Below are positions 34,248 to 42,283 of a stretch of DNA of 64,000 nucleotides, piece after piece (within the stretch, counting starts at the first letter, position 1; every line of letters starts with the position of its first letter). The translations under genes and the position numbers were made by a program. The DNA is taken from positions 37,632 through 101,631 of the forward strand of contig DCEX01000029.1 in the NCBI GenBank assembly GCA_002315015.1. Reading direction: 5' to 3'. Source of the DNA: Faecalibacterium sp. UBA1819. GTDB lineage: Bacteria > Bacillota > Clostridia > Oscillospirales > Ruminococcaceae. The notes under the pieces are model-generated. The model ran no database searches, was not told the DNA's origin, and saw nothing but the letters and a program-made list of their open reading frames with translations.

Positions 34248-36041
34248 TTACGCAGTCGGCTGGCCCTGAGCATTTGAGGCGCTGGTGCCGGTATCCGTGC
34301 CGCCCCCGGTACCGGGGTCAGGCGTCGGCTGTGTGGTTGGCTGCGTGTTAGGGTCAGTTGCAGGCTGCTGCGTGTTGGGGTCAGTTGCAGGCTGCTGCGT
34401 AGAGGACGAAGCAGGAGGCGTCGTTGGCGTCGAAGGCGGCGTCGGCGTGCTGGAAGATGCCGGAGTTTGCACCTCACCGGCCACATCGAGCTGCACAACA
34501 TCCAGCTGAAGGTCAACACTGTCGCCTTCCGCAATACTGGAGTCCACCACGTTATCTTTGACATACTGGCCGTTGTTCGTCACAATATTCAAGCGGTACT
34601 GAATGCCCAGCGAAGTCAAATTCGCAATCACCGCATTGACATTATGATTCACGACGGCGGGCATTTTGGCCGTTTTTGCGCCTTGGCTGATCACCAAATG
34701 AACCATTGTTCCGGTTTTGGTTTCCTCGCCGGGAAGCGGCGTCTGGCGAATCACCACGCCAGCCTCTACGCTGTCGCTGTACTCATATTCCTGGCTGAAC
34801 ATAAAATCTTTGGCGTAAGACTGATTGCGAATAATATCTTCGTACTTTTGGCCTTTAAACGTCGGCGTCGTCACTGTATTCGTCACCGGAACTGCCTGTG
34901 AAGCAGTAGATGAAGAAGAAACCGCAGACGAGGAAGAAGAATCCGCCTCATCCGGCAAAGAGCCTAAAATGGCTACAATAGAAAAAATCATTACCAGCAA
35001 AAAGCCAATGCCGCAGGCAATGATAATTTTCCAATGGCGCGGTGTAAGCACAGCAAGATATGCGCGAATGCCCTTTAAATCCTGCCGCGCCTGCGGGGTG
35101 GTGAGCTCTTCTAAAAACTCCTGTGCCGACTGGGTACGCTCCTGAGAAGCCACACGCATAGCCGAAGCGATTGCCGCGGAAAAATAACCGGGAATCTGCT
35201 TTAAAATCGTGTGTGCGGCGGGAAGGTTATCCTGCATTTTGCGCAAGTTTGCCGGGAGAGGCGTGCGCCCCGTAACAGCAAAATAAAACAGCGCACCCAA
35301 GCTGTACACATCGGTGTACGGCCCTTGAAACTCTGCAACAGAATATTGCTCGGGGGCAGCGTAGCCGTCCGCCAAATGCGGCTTCAACTCGCTTTGCGCC
35401 GTCCGCAGCCCCAACGTTGCATAGCCGCACAGCTTTGCCCCGGTGGGGGTAATGCGCACGGTATCCGGGCTGATTCCGCGGTGCAAAAGCCCGCTTCGGT
35501 GCATGGTTTCCACCGCCGTTACAACCGGGGAAAGCAGTGTCAGCGCTTCCTGAGCATTCAAGGGAATGCGCAGTTCATCAAGGTACTCCATCAGCGTCAG
35601 GCCTTCGTCCGCTTCGCGCACGGCATACGCCGTGTTATTCGCTTCCACCAAGTCTAAAACGGCGGTCAAGCCCTCGGCCTGCCCCAAGCTTACCAGTGTT
35701 TTGTAAAGCTCGATAAAATCCATGCAGGTCGTTTTGTACAAAACCTCCCTGCCTGCTTTCGGAATGACGCGCCCATCGGCAGAACGCGCAGCACAGATGG
35801 CAAAGGGAATATACTCCTTTACCACAACGCGCGATTCCGTTTGAGCGTCAATCGCTTCATATTCCACGCCTTCGCCATCCACACGAAGGCACTTGGCCAA
35901 TGTATAACGCCCTGCGAGCAGTGTGTTGACAGGCAGCGCACCCGCCGGGTTGGTATTGACAAAGCTATGCCCGCAGTAAGGGCATTGCTGCGCGCCGATA
36001 TCCACCCGCGACATACAGTTGCTGCACACAATCTGTCTCAT
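34248..36041 (-). CDS. Zinc-ribbon, kinase-like (predicted pseudokinase) PASTA membrane protein
   Basis: 597 residues. Order: zinc ribbon CSNCMSRVDIGAQQCPYCGHSF (6-27); Ser/Thr kinase-like domain (about 45-310); membrane helix (about 337-360); Ser-rich linker; two PASTA repeats (about 395-460 and 462-530); and a Pro/Thr/Gln-rich tail with tandem TDPNTQQPA-type repeats. The ATP lysine is kept (K75, VVVKEY), but the catalytic loop reads HRGISPDT (187-194) instead of HRDxKxxN, so catalytic Asp, Lys and Asn are all changed, and the DFG motif is CGY (205-207). It is therefore probably a pseudokinase that senses muropeptides or lipid II outside and signals by binding. The ATG has a GGAGGGAA upstream. 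Confidence 0.88.
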   Translation of the reverse strand: MRQIVCSNCMSRVDIGAQQCPYCGHSFVNTNPAGALPVNTLLAGRYTLAKCLRVDGEGVEYEAIDAQTESRVVVKEYIPFAICAARSADGRVIPKAGREVLYKTTCMDFIELYKTLVSLGQAEGLTAVLDLVEANNTAYAVREADEGLTLMEYLDELRIPLNAQEALTLLSPVVTAVETMHRSGLLHRGISPDTVRITPTGAKLCGYATLGLRTAQSELKPHLADGYAAPEQYSVAEFQGPYTDVYSLGALFYFAVTGRTPLPANLRKMQDNLPAAHTILKQIPGYFSAAIASAMRVASQERTQSAQEFLEELTTPQARQDLKGIRAYLAVLTPRHWKIIIACGIGFLLVMIFSIVAILGSLPDEADSSSSSAVSSSSTASQAVPVTNTVTTPTFKGQKYEDIIRNQSYAKDFMFSQEYEYSDSVEAGVVIRQTPLPGEETKTGTMVHLVISQGAKTAKMPAVVNHNVNAVIANLTSLGIQYRLNIVTNNGQYVKDNVVDSSIAEGDSVDLQLDVVQLDVAGEVQTPASSSTPTPPSTPTTPPASSSTQQPATDPNTQQPATDPNTQPTTQPTPDPGTGGGTDTGTSASNAQGQPTA

Positions 36042-36060
36042 TCCGTTCCCTCCTAATGAT

Positions 36061-36128
36061 GAACACTCTTCGTGTTCGTCCGTATTTCACCGGTTGGCAA
36101 AATGAGCCAACCGGACGAAATACCGTAC
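36061..36128. repeat. Two inverted repeats between the PASTA gene and yebC
   Basis: GAACAC/GTGTTC (36061-36077), then a larger stem in which CCGGTTGGC pairs with GCCAACCGG and TATTTC with GAAATA (about 36088-36127). No clear T-tract follows, so it may be a processing or weak termination site for yebC transcripts. Confidence 0.5.
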
Positions 36129-36154
36129 CCTGCTTTCAGCTTCTCCACAAAGCA

Positions 36155-36892
36155 TCAGCGGTCAAGATCTTCCTCGTTTTCCAAGTTGTGCCATACATTC
36201 TGCACGTCGTCATCTTCTTCCAGATGATCCAGCAAAAGGCCCATCTTTTTCAAATCGTCCGGGTCGGTCAAAGCCGTTTCCGTGGACGGCACCATTTCAA
36301 TTTCAGCAGAAATAAAGTCGTAACCCTTTTGCTCCAGCGCTTCACGCACCGCGCTGAAATCCTCGGGCTTCGTTGTCACTTGTGCCACGCCGTCGCTCAT
36401 ATCAAAGTCTTCTGCACCGGCATCGAAAACGTCTTCCATGACGCTTTCTTCGTCCTTGTCCTCAACATCCAGCACAATCACGCCCTGCTGGGAGAACAAA
36501 AAGGCCACGCAGCCGCTGTTGCCCAGATTACCGCCAAACTTATCGAAATAATGGCGCAGGTTTCCGGCGGTACGGTTGCGGTTATCCGTCAGGGTTTCCA
36601 CCATCATGGCAATGCCGGACGGGCCGTATCCTTCATAAGTAATGGATTCATAATCATCCTTTTCGCCGCCCTGGGCTTTTTTGATGATGCGCTGAATATT
36701 ATCGTTGGGTACGTTGAGGCTTTTCGCCTTGGCAATCAAATCGCGCAGCTTGCCGTTCACGGCGGGGTCGGGGCCGCCCGCTTTGATGCACACTGCCATC
36801 TCACGGCCAATTTTCGTGAAAATTTTTGCGCGCTGGCCGTCGGTTTTTTCTTTCTTTCGTTTAATATTATTCCATTTGCTATGTCCGGACAT
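36155..36892 (-). CDS. yebC: YebC/PmpR family DNA-binding regulatory/translation factor
   Basis: 245 residues. MSGHSKWNNIKRKKEKTDGQRAKIFTKIGREM is the universal start, followed by GGPDPAVNGKLRDLIAKAKSLNVPNDNIQRIIKKA and the YEGYGPSGIAMMVE strand. The C-terminal acidic domain is complete. Family members act as transcriptional regulators and were later linked to relief of ribosome stalling. ATG 36892 is taken over 36913 because homologues begin MSGHSKW and GGGAGG precedes it. It has its own promoter. Confidence 0.96.
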   Translation of the reverse strand: MSGHSKWNNIKRKKEKTDGQRAKIFTKIGREMAVCIKAGGPDPAVNGKLRDLIAKAKSLNVPNDNIQRIIKKAQGGEKDDYESITYEGYGPSGIAMMVETLTDNRNRTAGNLRHYFDKFGGNLGNSGCVAFLFSQQGVIVLDVEDKDEESVMEDVFDAGAEDFDMSDGVAQVTTKPEDFSAVREALEQKGYDFISAEIEMVPSTETALTDPDDLKKMGLLLDHLEEDDDVQNVWHNLENEEDLDR

Positions 36893-36947
36893 CTGCCGAA
36901 ACCTCCCTAACACTGTTCTGTGATAAAAAATACAGCTTAACTAATTT

Positions 36948-36976
36948 AGTATATCATGCAGTATTTAAAAAATCAA
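36948..36976 (-). promoter_or_regulatory. Predicted sigma-70 promoter of yebC
   Basis: Minus-strand TTGATT (36971-36976), 17-bp spacer, TATACT (36948-36953). Confidence 0.6.
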
Positions 36977-37061
36977 TGCCAATCCCTTGACAGCCGCTAT
37001 TTTTTACATCCTCATGCCTTTTACGTTGTATCTTTCCCGCGGCTCGGCTGCGCATTGCTTG

Positions 37062-38432
37062 TTATTTTAGATTGCGAAGCCCTTTCGGATAGCGGTTTTT
37101 GCACTTTCCGCCCGAACACTTGCCGAAGCCCAGCGGATAGCCATTGCACAATACTGCCGCAAAGCCCTTTTGCGCGGTTTTGGTTTCAATTTCTTCGCCG
37201 CGCAGCCAAGCTTGCACCCGCACGTCGGACAATTCCAAACGCTCGGCATTGCTGCACATCGCACCAAACGCCATAAAGAACGCATGAGACGGCTCAAACC
37301 GATCTTTTACGACTTCGCCCAGTTCCGTGCCGATGCGCAAAATACGCAGCTTTTTCACACCGGCAGGGATGGGCGCCTCGGGCAGCAGATACAGCAGCTT
37401 ACCCGCCGAAGCAACGCTTGCCTCGGTGTACTGCGGCAGCATTTCCTGCAAAAAAGCGCGGCACTGTGCGGGCATTTCCACAGAAAGCTTCCAAGGCGAA
37501 ATCGGCAGCGCCGCACCGGGCTGCTTTTGCAGCAGTGCCATGAAGTGGCCTTCACCGCCGTGGCATGGATAAATACGTTTCGTTCGGGTTAAGTCCCACT
37601 TGCTTTGCGCACAGCGCTGCGGCTCTCCTGCACTGCCGAAGCCCGCCCGCTCGGATAAATCCAGCAAGGTAAAATCGGGATGCTCGTCTAAGAAAGCGCT
37701 GATTTGCACCTCGTTTTCTTCGGGGGAAAACGTACAGGTGGAATAACACAGCAAGCCGCCCGGCTTTAAGCATTGCGCGGCATCGTGCAGAATTTGTTTT
37801 CCCAGTGCCGCACACTGCGCCACCAGCGCCGGGGTATGCTGCTGCTCGGCCTGCGGCTCTTTGCGAAACATTCCCTCGCCGGAGCAAGGCGCATCCACCA
37901 GCACTTTATCGAATACGCCCGGCAGTGCTGCGGCAATGCGGTCGGTGCTTTCATTCAGCAGAACCGTGTTGGGAAAACCCATGCGCTCCAAATTGCTTTT
38001 CAGCGCACCGGTACGGGAAGGGGTGTATTCATTCGACACCAACAGTCCCTGTCCTTGCAGCGCCGAAGCCAGCTGTGCGCTTTTTCCGCCCGGCGCGGCG
38101 CACAAGTCCAGCACATACTCACCGGGCTTGACATCCAGCAGCGCCGCAGGTGCGGATGCGCTCGGCTCCTGTACATAGTACACACCGGCGTGATAATACG
38201 GATGCAGCCCGGGGCGGAATGCGGCATCATCCAGCTCCCAGGATTCCCGGCAAAAGCCGCTGGGATGATCTGCAATTCCGGCTTCGTGCCACAGCTCCCG
38301 GCCCGGCTTGTCGCCAACGCGCATCCGGTTGAGCGTCAGACCGCGATGCACACCGCCTGTCGGGCGGTACCGCTCGTCATATTCACGCCCCAGAAGGGCG
38401 CGTTCTCTGGCTTCAAAATAAAAACTGGGCAT
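37062..38432 (-). CDS. RsmF/RsmB-type rRNA (cytosine-C5-)methyltransferase
   Basis: 456 residues, NOL1/NOP2/Sun family. The SAM-binding DLCAAPGGKSAQLASAL is at about 108-124, the first catalytic cysteine is in DAPCSGEGMFRKE and the second in YSTCTFSPEENE. A C-terminal RNA-binding region with a PUA-like PLGFGKCSGGKCKNRYPKGLRNL ending resembles RsmF (YebU). Probable target is 16S rRNA. ATG 38432 (MPSFYFEARERALLG) follows AAAGGAGAG; the longer frame upstream is an antisense artefact over the small plus-strand gene. Confidence 0.9.
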   Translation of the reverse strand: MPSFYFEARERALLGREYDERYRPTGGVHRGLTLNRMRVGDKPGRELWHEAGIADHPSGFCRESWELDDAAFRPGLHPYYHAGVYYVQEPSASAPAALLDVKPGEYVLDLCAAPGGKSAQLASALQGQGLLVSNEYTPSRTGALKSNLERMGFPNTVLLNESTDRIAAALPGVFDKVLVDAPCSGEGMFRKEPQAEQQHTPALVAQCAALGKQILHDAAQCLKPGGLLCYSTCTFSPEENEVQISAFLDEHPDFTLLDLSERAGFGSAGEPQRCAQSKWDLTRTKRIYPCHGGEGHFMALLQKQPGAALPISPWKLSVEMPAQCRAFLQEMLPQYTEASVASAGKLLYLLPEAPIPAGVKKLRILRIGTELGEVVKDRFEPSHAFFMAFGAMCSNAERLELSDVRVQAWLRGEEIETKTAQKGFAAVLCNGYPLGFGKCSGGKCKNRYPKGLRNLK

Positions 38433-38550
38433 CCTCGTCTCTCCTTTTTCGGCATAACCGTCCGGCATTTTTTCCTGTTTTTTCCTTGCTTGCATTTGCA
38501 TAACTTCAGGTAGGTCAAGCCATAATACTAGCATGAAGGAGGTGAAACAC

Positions 38551-38754
38551 ATGGAAAACAAAGCAATGAACAAGACCACATCCAGCCGTTCTTCTAAAGC
38601 AATGAAGAACAGCACGAACAGCACTGGCAGCAATCGTGCTTCCAACTACTCCAACAGCACCAACAGCACCAACAGCCGCGGCACGTCTTTGAAGTCCAAT
38701 GGTAAAACCACCAGCAGCCGCAGCACAAGCAGCAAAACAACCAACGGCAAATAA
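38551..38754 (+). CDS. Small Ser/Thr/Asn/Lys-rich protein of unknown function
   Basis: 67 residues with almost no hydrophobic amino acids: MENKAMNKTTSSRSSKAM, then NST repeats (NSTNSTNS) and a basic tail KTTSSRSTSSKTTNGK. It is surely disordered and strongly basic. The ribosome binding site AAGGAGGTGA is a perfect complement to the 16S anti-Shine-Dalgarno at 5-7 bases, and a CATAATAC -10-like element lies just upstream (about 38522). A bidirectional terminator follows. I know no named family; a nucleic acid-binding or spore-associated role is only a guess. Confidence 0.6.
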   Translation: MENKAMNKTTSSRSSKAMKNSTNSTGSNRASNYSNSTNSTNSRGTSLKSNGKTTSSRSTSSKTTNGK

Positions 38755-38768
38755 GCGGTAAAACCGCC

Positions 38769-38820
38769 AAAAGGTACGGCGCACTTGCTTTTGAAAGCAA
38801 AGTATGCTGTACCTTTTTCT
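38769..38820. terminator. Bidirectional rho-independent terminator
   Basis: AAAAGGTAC pairs with GTACCTTTT, with an inner TTGCTTT/AAAGCAA hairpin, and T-rich flanks on both sides. It serves the small plus-strand gene and mrnC. Confidence 0.8.
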
Positions 38821-38843
38821 TTTTGGGGCAATCCTGTGCGCGT

Positions 38844-39260
38844 TTAGGCGTGCTGTTCCTGCTCTTTGCGCACTTTCACAATCACATCAAACAGCTCCTC
38901 AATACGGTCGAAGCGATTTTGCAGATACAGCCATCCAAACAGGGCTTCCAGCGCCGTAGACGCGCGATATTCTTCGGCGGTGGCATGTTTTGCCACCGTT
39001 GCTTTGCTGGCGTTTTTTCCCCGGCGCACCACCGCCTGCTCTTGTTCGGTGAGCAGGGGCAGCAGCGCCTGCAAAAACACAAACTGCGCCTTGGCAGATA
39101 CATATTTCACCGCCTCACCATGCAGGCGGTTCGGCACAAGGCGCGTGTGCGTGACAAGCAAACGGCGCACCAGCAGCTCATACACGCCATCGCCCATAAA
39201 TGCAAGGGCGAGCGGCGAGTGTTCCCGAATATCAATTTCGCTTTCGCAGTCAAACAGCAT
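38844..39260 (-). CDS. mrnC: Mini-ribonuclease 3
   Basis: 138 residues, an RNase III catalytic domain without the double-stranded RNA-binding domain. LALAFMGDGVYELLVRRLLV gives the signature acids, and EEYRASTALEALFGWLYL the second metal-binding segment. It matures 23S rRNA in Bacillus. ATG 39260 follows GAGGAAAGAGAG; earlier in-frame starts would overlap obgE. It is immediately downstream of obgE. Confidence 0.92.
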   Translation of the reverse strand: MLFDCESEIDIREHSPLALAFMGDGVYELLVRRLLVTHTRLVPNRLHGEAVKYVSAKAQFVFLQALLPLLTEQEQAVVRRGKNASKATVAKHATAEEYRASTALEALFGWLYLQNRFDRIEELFDVIVKVRKEQEQHA

Positions 39261-39276
39261 CGTTTGCTCTCTTTCC

Positions 39277-40551
39277 TCAGAATACATAGTCAAACTCAAA
39301 TTCTCCAATGCGAATGGTATCGTTTTCCTGAACCCCTTGGCGAATCAGCTCGTCCAAAACGCCTTCATCCGCCAGCTGACGCTGGAAGTACTGCAAGCTC
39401 TCGTAGTCGTCTACGTCGCTGCCTTCCAAAATGCGCTCCAGCCAGGGCGCATCCACATCGAACGTGGTGTCATCCACACGCGACACCGTAAAGGCACGCG
39501 GGTTGACAGCGTTCGGGTCGGGCTTCACATATTCCGGCTCGTAAATCGTCACAGGCGGCAGTTCTTTCAAGCGCTCATACACCAAGCCCGGCAAGCCGTC
39601 AATGCCTTGGCGTGTCGCCGCACTGACCGGCAGGAACGTCAAGTGCTTTTCCTCCTCAATATAGCGGCGGAAAGCCTCTACCTGCTCCGGCGTGGCGATG
39701 TCGCACTTATTCGCCAGCACAATCTGGGGACGGGTGGCTAATTCCGGTGAAAAGCGTTCCAGCTCCTCATTGATTTTTTCAAAATCTTCCACCGGGTCGC
39801 GCCCTTCACAGCCCGATACATCCACCACATGCAGCAGCAGACGGCAGCGGTCCACATGGCGCAAGAAAGCATGACCCAGGCCGACGCCATCGGCTGCGCC
39901 CTCGATTAAGCCGGGAATATCTGCGGCAACAAAGCTTGCTTCAGGGCCTACCTTAACCACGCCGAGTACGGGCGAAAGCGTGGTAAAGTGATAGTTCGCA
40001 ATTTTGGGCTTTGCAGCACTGATAACGGAAATCATGGTCGATTTTCCCACGTTGGGAAAACCAATCAAGCCAACATCCGCAATGAGCTTCAGCTCCAAAC
40101 GCACTTCCATTTCCTCGCCGGGATAGCCGGGCTTTGCAAACTTGGGAATTTGGCGGGTCGGAGTGGCAAAGTGTGCGTTGCCCCAACCGCCTTTTCCGCC
40201 TTTTGCCACCACAACCGGCTCGGAGGAAGAAATATCCGCGATGACCAAGTTCGTTTCGGCATCCCGAATGACGGTGCCGATAGGCACTTTAATCACGAGG
40301 TCGGGCGCATTTTTGCCGCTGCAATTACTGCCGCGGCCATTTTCGCCGGGCTGTGCAGCGTATTTTCTTTTATAGCGGAAATCCATCAGGGTAGACAGGT
40401 TGGAGTCGCCCTGAAAGACAATATTGCCGCCGCGTCCGCCGTCGCCGCCGTCCGGGCCGCCCGCTGCAACATACTTTTCCCGGTGGAAAGCCACCGCTCC
40501 ATCGCCGCCTTTTCCCGCTTTAATGGAAATTTTCGCAGTATCAATAAACAT
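39277..40551 (-). CDS. obgE: GTPase Obg/CgtA
   Basis: 424 residues. The glycine-rich Obg fold (about 1-158, starting MFIDTAKISIKAGKGGDGAVAFHREKYV), the G domain with GFPNVGKST, DIPGLIEGA and ANKCD, and a C-terminal OCT domain (about 350-424, ending FEFDYVF) are all present. It acts in 50S assembly and stress control. AAAGGAGAAA precedes the ATG. It follows the terminator of the rplU-rpmA unit. Confidence 0.97.
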   Translation of the reverse strand: MFIDTAKISIKAGKGGDGAVAFHREKYVAAGGPDGGDGGRGGNIVFQGDSNLSTLMDFRYKRKYAAQPGENGRGSNCSGKNAPDLVIKVPIGTVIRDAETNLVIADISSSEPVVVAKGGKGGWGNAHFATPTRQIPKFAKPGYPGEEMEVRLELKLIADVGLIGFPNVGKSTMISVISAAKPKIANYHFTTLSPVLGVVKVGPEASFVAADIPGLIEGAADGVGLGHAFLRHVDRCRLLLHVVDVSGCEGRDPVEDFEKINEELERFSPELATRPQIVLANKCDIATPEQVEAFRRYIEEEKHLTFLPVSAATRQGIDGLPGLVYERLKELPPVTIYEPEYVKPDPNAVNPRAFTVSRVDDTTFDVDAPWLERILEGSDVDDYESLQYFQRQLADEGVLDELIRQGVQENDTIRIGEFEFDYVF

Positions 40552-40630
40552 GTTTTTCTCCTTTTGCTATGGCGGGCTTTACGCAGGATTGCCGCGTCAG
40601 CCCGCATTTCACGGTGACGGATGACGAACA

Positions 40631-40662
40631 AAAAAGCCGAGTCGCATGGCGGCCCGGCTTTT
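40631..40662 (-). terminator. Terminator of rplU-rpmA
   Basis: On the minus strand AAAAGCCGGGCC...GACTCGGCTTTTTT forms a hairpin ending in a T run, 12 bp after the rpmA stop. Confidence 0.85.
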
Positions 40663-40673
40663 CTTGCGAACAA

Positions 40674-40925
40674 TTATTGCTTAATGCTGACCTGCTTGCG
40701 GTCACGGCCCAAACGCTCGAAGCATACGCGGCCGTCTACCAAAGCAAACAGCGTGTCGTCGCTGCCGCGGCCGACGTTCTCACCCGGATGGATGTGTGTG
40801 CCGCGCTGACGCACCAGAATGTTGCCAGCCAGAACGAACTGACCGTCTGCACGCTTTACGCCCAGACGTTTCGACTCGGAATCGCGACCGTTCTTTGTAG
40901 AACCTACACCTTTTTTATGTGCCAT
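40674..40925 (-). CDS. rpmA: 50S ribosomal protein L27
   Basis: 83 residues starting [31 protein letters not shown]. Many Firmicutes make L27 with an extra N-terminal peptide removed by the protease Prp; here the protein begins directly at the mature position and an in-frame TAA lies seven codons upstream, so no extension is possible. No prp gene lies between rplU and rpmA, which are only 18 bp apart. AAAGGAGGG precedes the ATG. Confidence 0.98.
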   Translation of the reverse strand: MAHKKGVGSTKNGRDSESKRLGVKRADGQFVLAGNILVRQRGTHIHPGENVGRGSDDTLFALVDGRVCFERLGRDRKQVSIKQ

Positions 40926-40943
40926 GTGTAATACCCTCCTTTA

Positions 40944-41255
40944 TTAGCCGTTGATCTCAGTGATTTCAATTTTGGTGAACGGCTGACGATGACCCATCTT
41001 GCGCTTAGAGTCCTTCTTGGGACGATAAGTGAGGATGGTCAGCTTCTTGCCCTTGCCGTTCTTCACGACCTTACCGGTTACCGTAGCGCCGGCAACGGTG
41101 GGGGTGCCAAACTTCACGTTACCTTCTTCGCCCACTGCCAAAACAGTGTCGAACGTATAGTTGCTGTCGGCCTCGACATCCAGTTTCTCAACATAGATGA
41201 CGTCGCCCTTCTGCACGCGGTACTGCTTACCGCCTGTCACGATGATTGCGTACAT
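40944..41255 (-). CDS. rplU: 50S ribosomal protein L21
   Basis: 103 residues. [25 protein letters not shown] start and the [15 protein letters not shown] end are diagnostic. It heads the rplU-rpmA unit behind an L21-leader-like 5' UTR and its own promoter. Confidence 0.98.
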   Translation of the reverse strand: MYAIIVTGGKQYRVQKGDVIYVEKLDVEADSNYTFDTVLAVGEEGNVKFGTPTVAGATVTGKVVKNGKGKKLTILTYRPKKDSKRKMGHRQPFTKIEITEING

Positions 41256-41352
41256 AATTTACCCTCATTTTCATTAAGTCTCGCTGGACTGAAAGGCGGG
41301 TGCAAAGCACCACTTGTGCTTTCCTTTCGGAAAACGCCCGAACCATGCGGCC
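41256..41352 (-). promoter_or_regulatory. L21-leader-like 5' UTR of rplU
   Basis: A structured leader of about 100 nt. On the minus strand GGGCGTTTTCCGAAAGGAAAGCAC contains a TTTCC-gaa-GGAAA hairpin nested beside CGGGCG/CGCCTG-like pairing, then GCACAAGTGGTGC and TCCAGCGAGAC. The arrangement resembles the L21 leader family of Firmicutes, an autoregulatory r-protein leader; the match is from memory. Confidence 0.55.
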
Positions 41353-41357
41353 ATATC

Positions 41358-41386
41358 AGTGTACCACAAACTTTCCCTTTATGCAA
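41358..41386 (-). promoter_or_regulatory. Predicted sigma-70 promoter of rplU-rpmA
   Basis: Minus-strand TTGCAT (41381-41386), 17-bp spacer, TACACT (41358-41363). It lies over the last codons of folD. The hexamers and spacing are identical to those of the htpG promoter. Confidence 0.7.
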
Positions 41387-42239
41387 GGGGTTTCAAGGCA
41401 TTTTCCGCGGCTTTTACGGTATTTTCCATCAAAACTGCGCGTGTCATCAGGCCAACGCCGCCGGGAACCGGGGTAATGGCGCGCACCACAGGCTCCACGC
41501 TGTCAAAATCAACGTCACCGCACAGCTTGCCGTTTTCATCGCGGTTCATGCCCACATCAATCACAATGGTATCTTGGCTCACAAACTCTTTTGTTACAAA
41601 CTTGGCCTTTCCAATCGCCGCCACCAAGATGTCTGCGTTTCGGCAAATTTCGGCTAAGTTTTTCGTTTTGGAGTGGCACATCGTCACCGTGCAGTCTGCC
41701 GCCAGCAAAAGCGAAGCCATCGGCTTTCCAACAATGTTGCTGCGTCCCAGCACCACGGCCCGCTTGCCCGCAAGGTCTGTGCAGACACTGTACAGCATTT
41801 TCATGCAGCCCGAAGGAGTACACGGGTAAAACGCACGCGCATCCCCCAGCGAAACCAAGCCGGTATTGATCGGCGTAAAGCCGTCCACATCCTTTTCCGG
41901 TGCAATCGTTTCAATCACTGCCTGTGCCGAAAGATGCTCGGGCAGCGGCAGCTGTACTAAAATGCCATGTACAGTGTCATCTTCGTTTAAAGTACGCACG
42001 GTGTGTAAAAGTTCTTCCTGCGTTGTCGTTTCAGGCATTCTCAGCACACGGGAAAGAATGCCGCACTCCGCGCAGTCCTTTTCCTTTCCCGAAACGTACA
42101 CCTGACTGGCCGGGTTTTCCCCCACCAGCACCACGGCTAAACAGGGTTTCACCCCGCGTTCTTCCAGCGCTTTCACGCGCTCGGCCACCTGCTGCTTGCA
42201 CAATGCTGCAAGCTCTTTCCCACGAATGATCTGTGCCAT
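41379..42239 (-). CDS. folD: Methylenetetrahydrofolate dehydrogenase/cyclohydrolase
   Basis: 286 residues. Bifunctional folate one-carbon enzyme. The conserved VGENPASQVYVSGKEKDCAECGI (catalytic Tyr/Lys), ILVQLPLPEHL and VVLGRSNIVGKPMASLLL segments, and the ending TPVPGGVGLMTRAVLMENTVKAA, are intact. AAGGAGGG precedes the ATG. Its last codons overlap the rplU promoter. Confidence 0.97.
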   Translation of the reverse strand: MAQIIRGKELAALCKQQVAERVKALEERGVKPCLAVVLVGENPASQVYVSGKEKDCAECGILSRVLRMPETTTQEELLHTVRTLNEDDTVHGILVQLPLPEHLSAQAVIETIAPEKDVDGFTPINTGLVSLGDARAFYPCTPSGCMKMLYSVCTDLAGKRAVVLGRSNIVGKPMASLLLAADCTVTMCHSKTKNLAEICRNADILVAAIGKAKFVTKEFVSQDTIVIDVGMNRDENGKLCGDVDFDSVEPVVRAITPVPGGVGLMTRAVLMENTVKAAENALKPLA

Positions 42240-42283
42240 ACTTTTTTACCCTCCTTGATTGATGCCGCGCCGGGCAGGCAGTG

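Noticed and set aside
38433..38645. N-terminal extension of the RsmF-like methyltransferase
   Set aside because: The extra 71 codons are antisense to the small Ser/Thr-rich gene and its ribosome binding site; homologues start at MPSFYFEAR.
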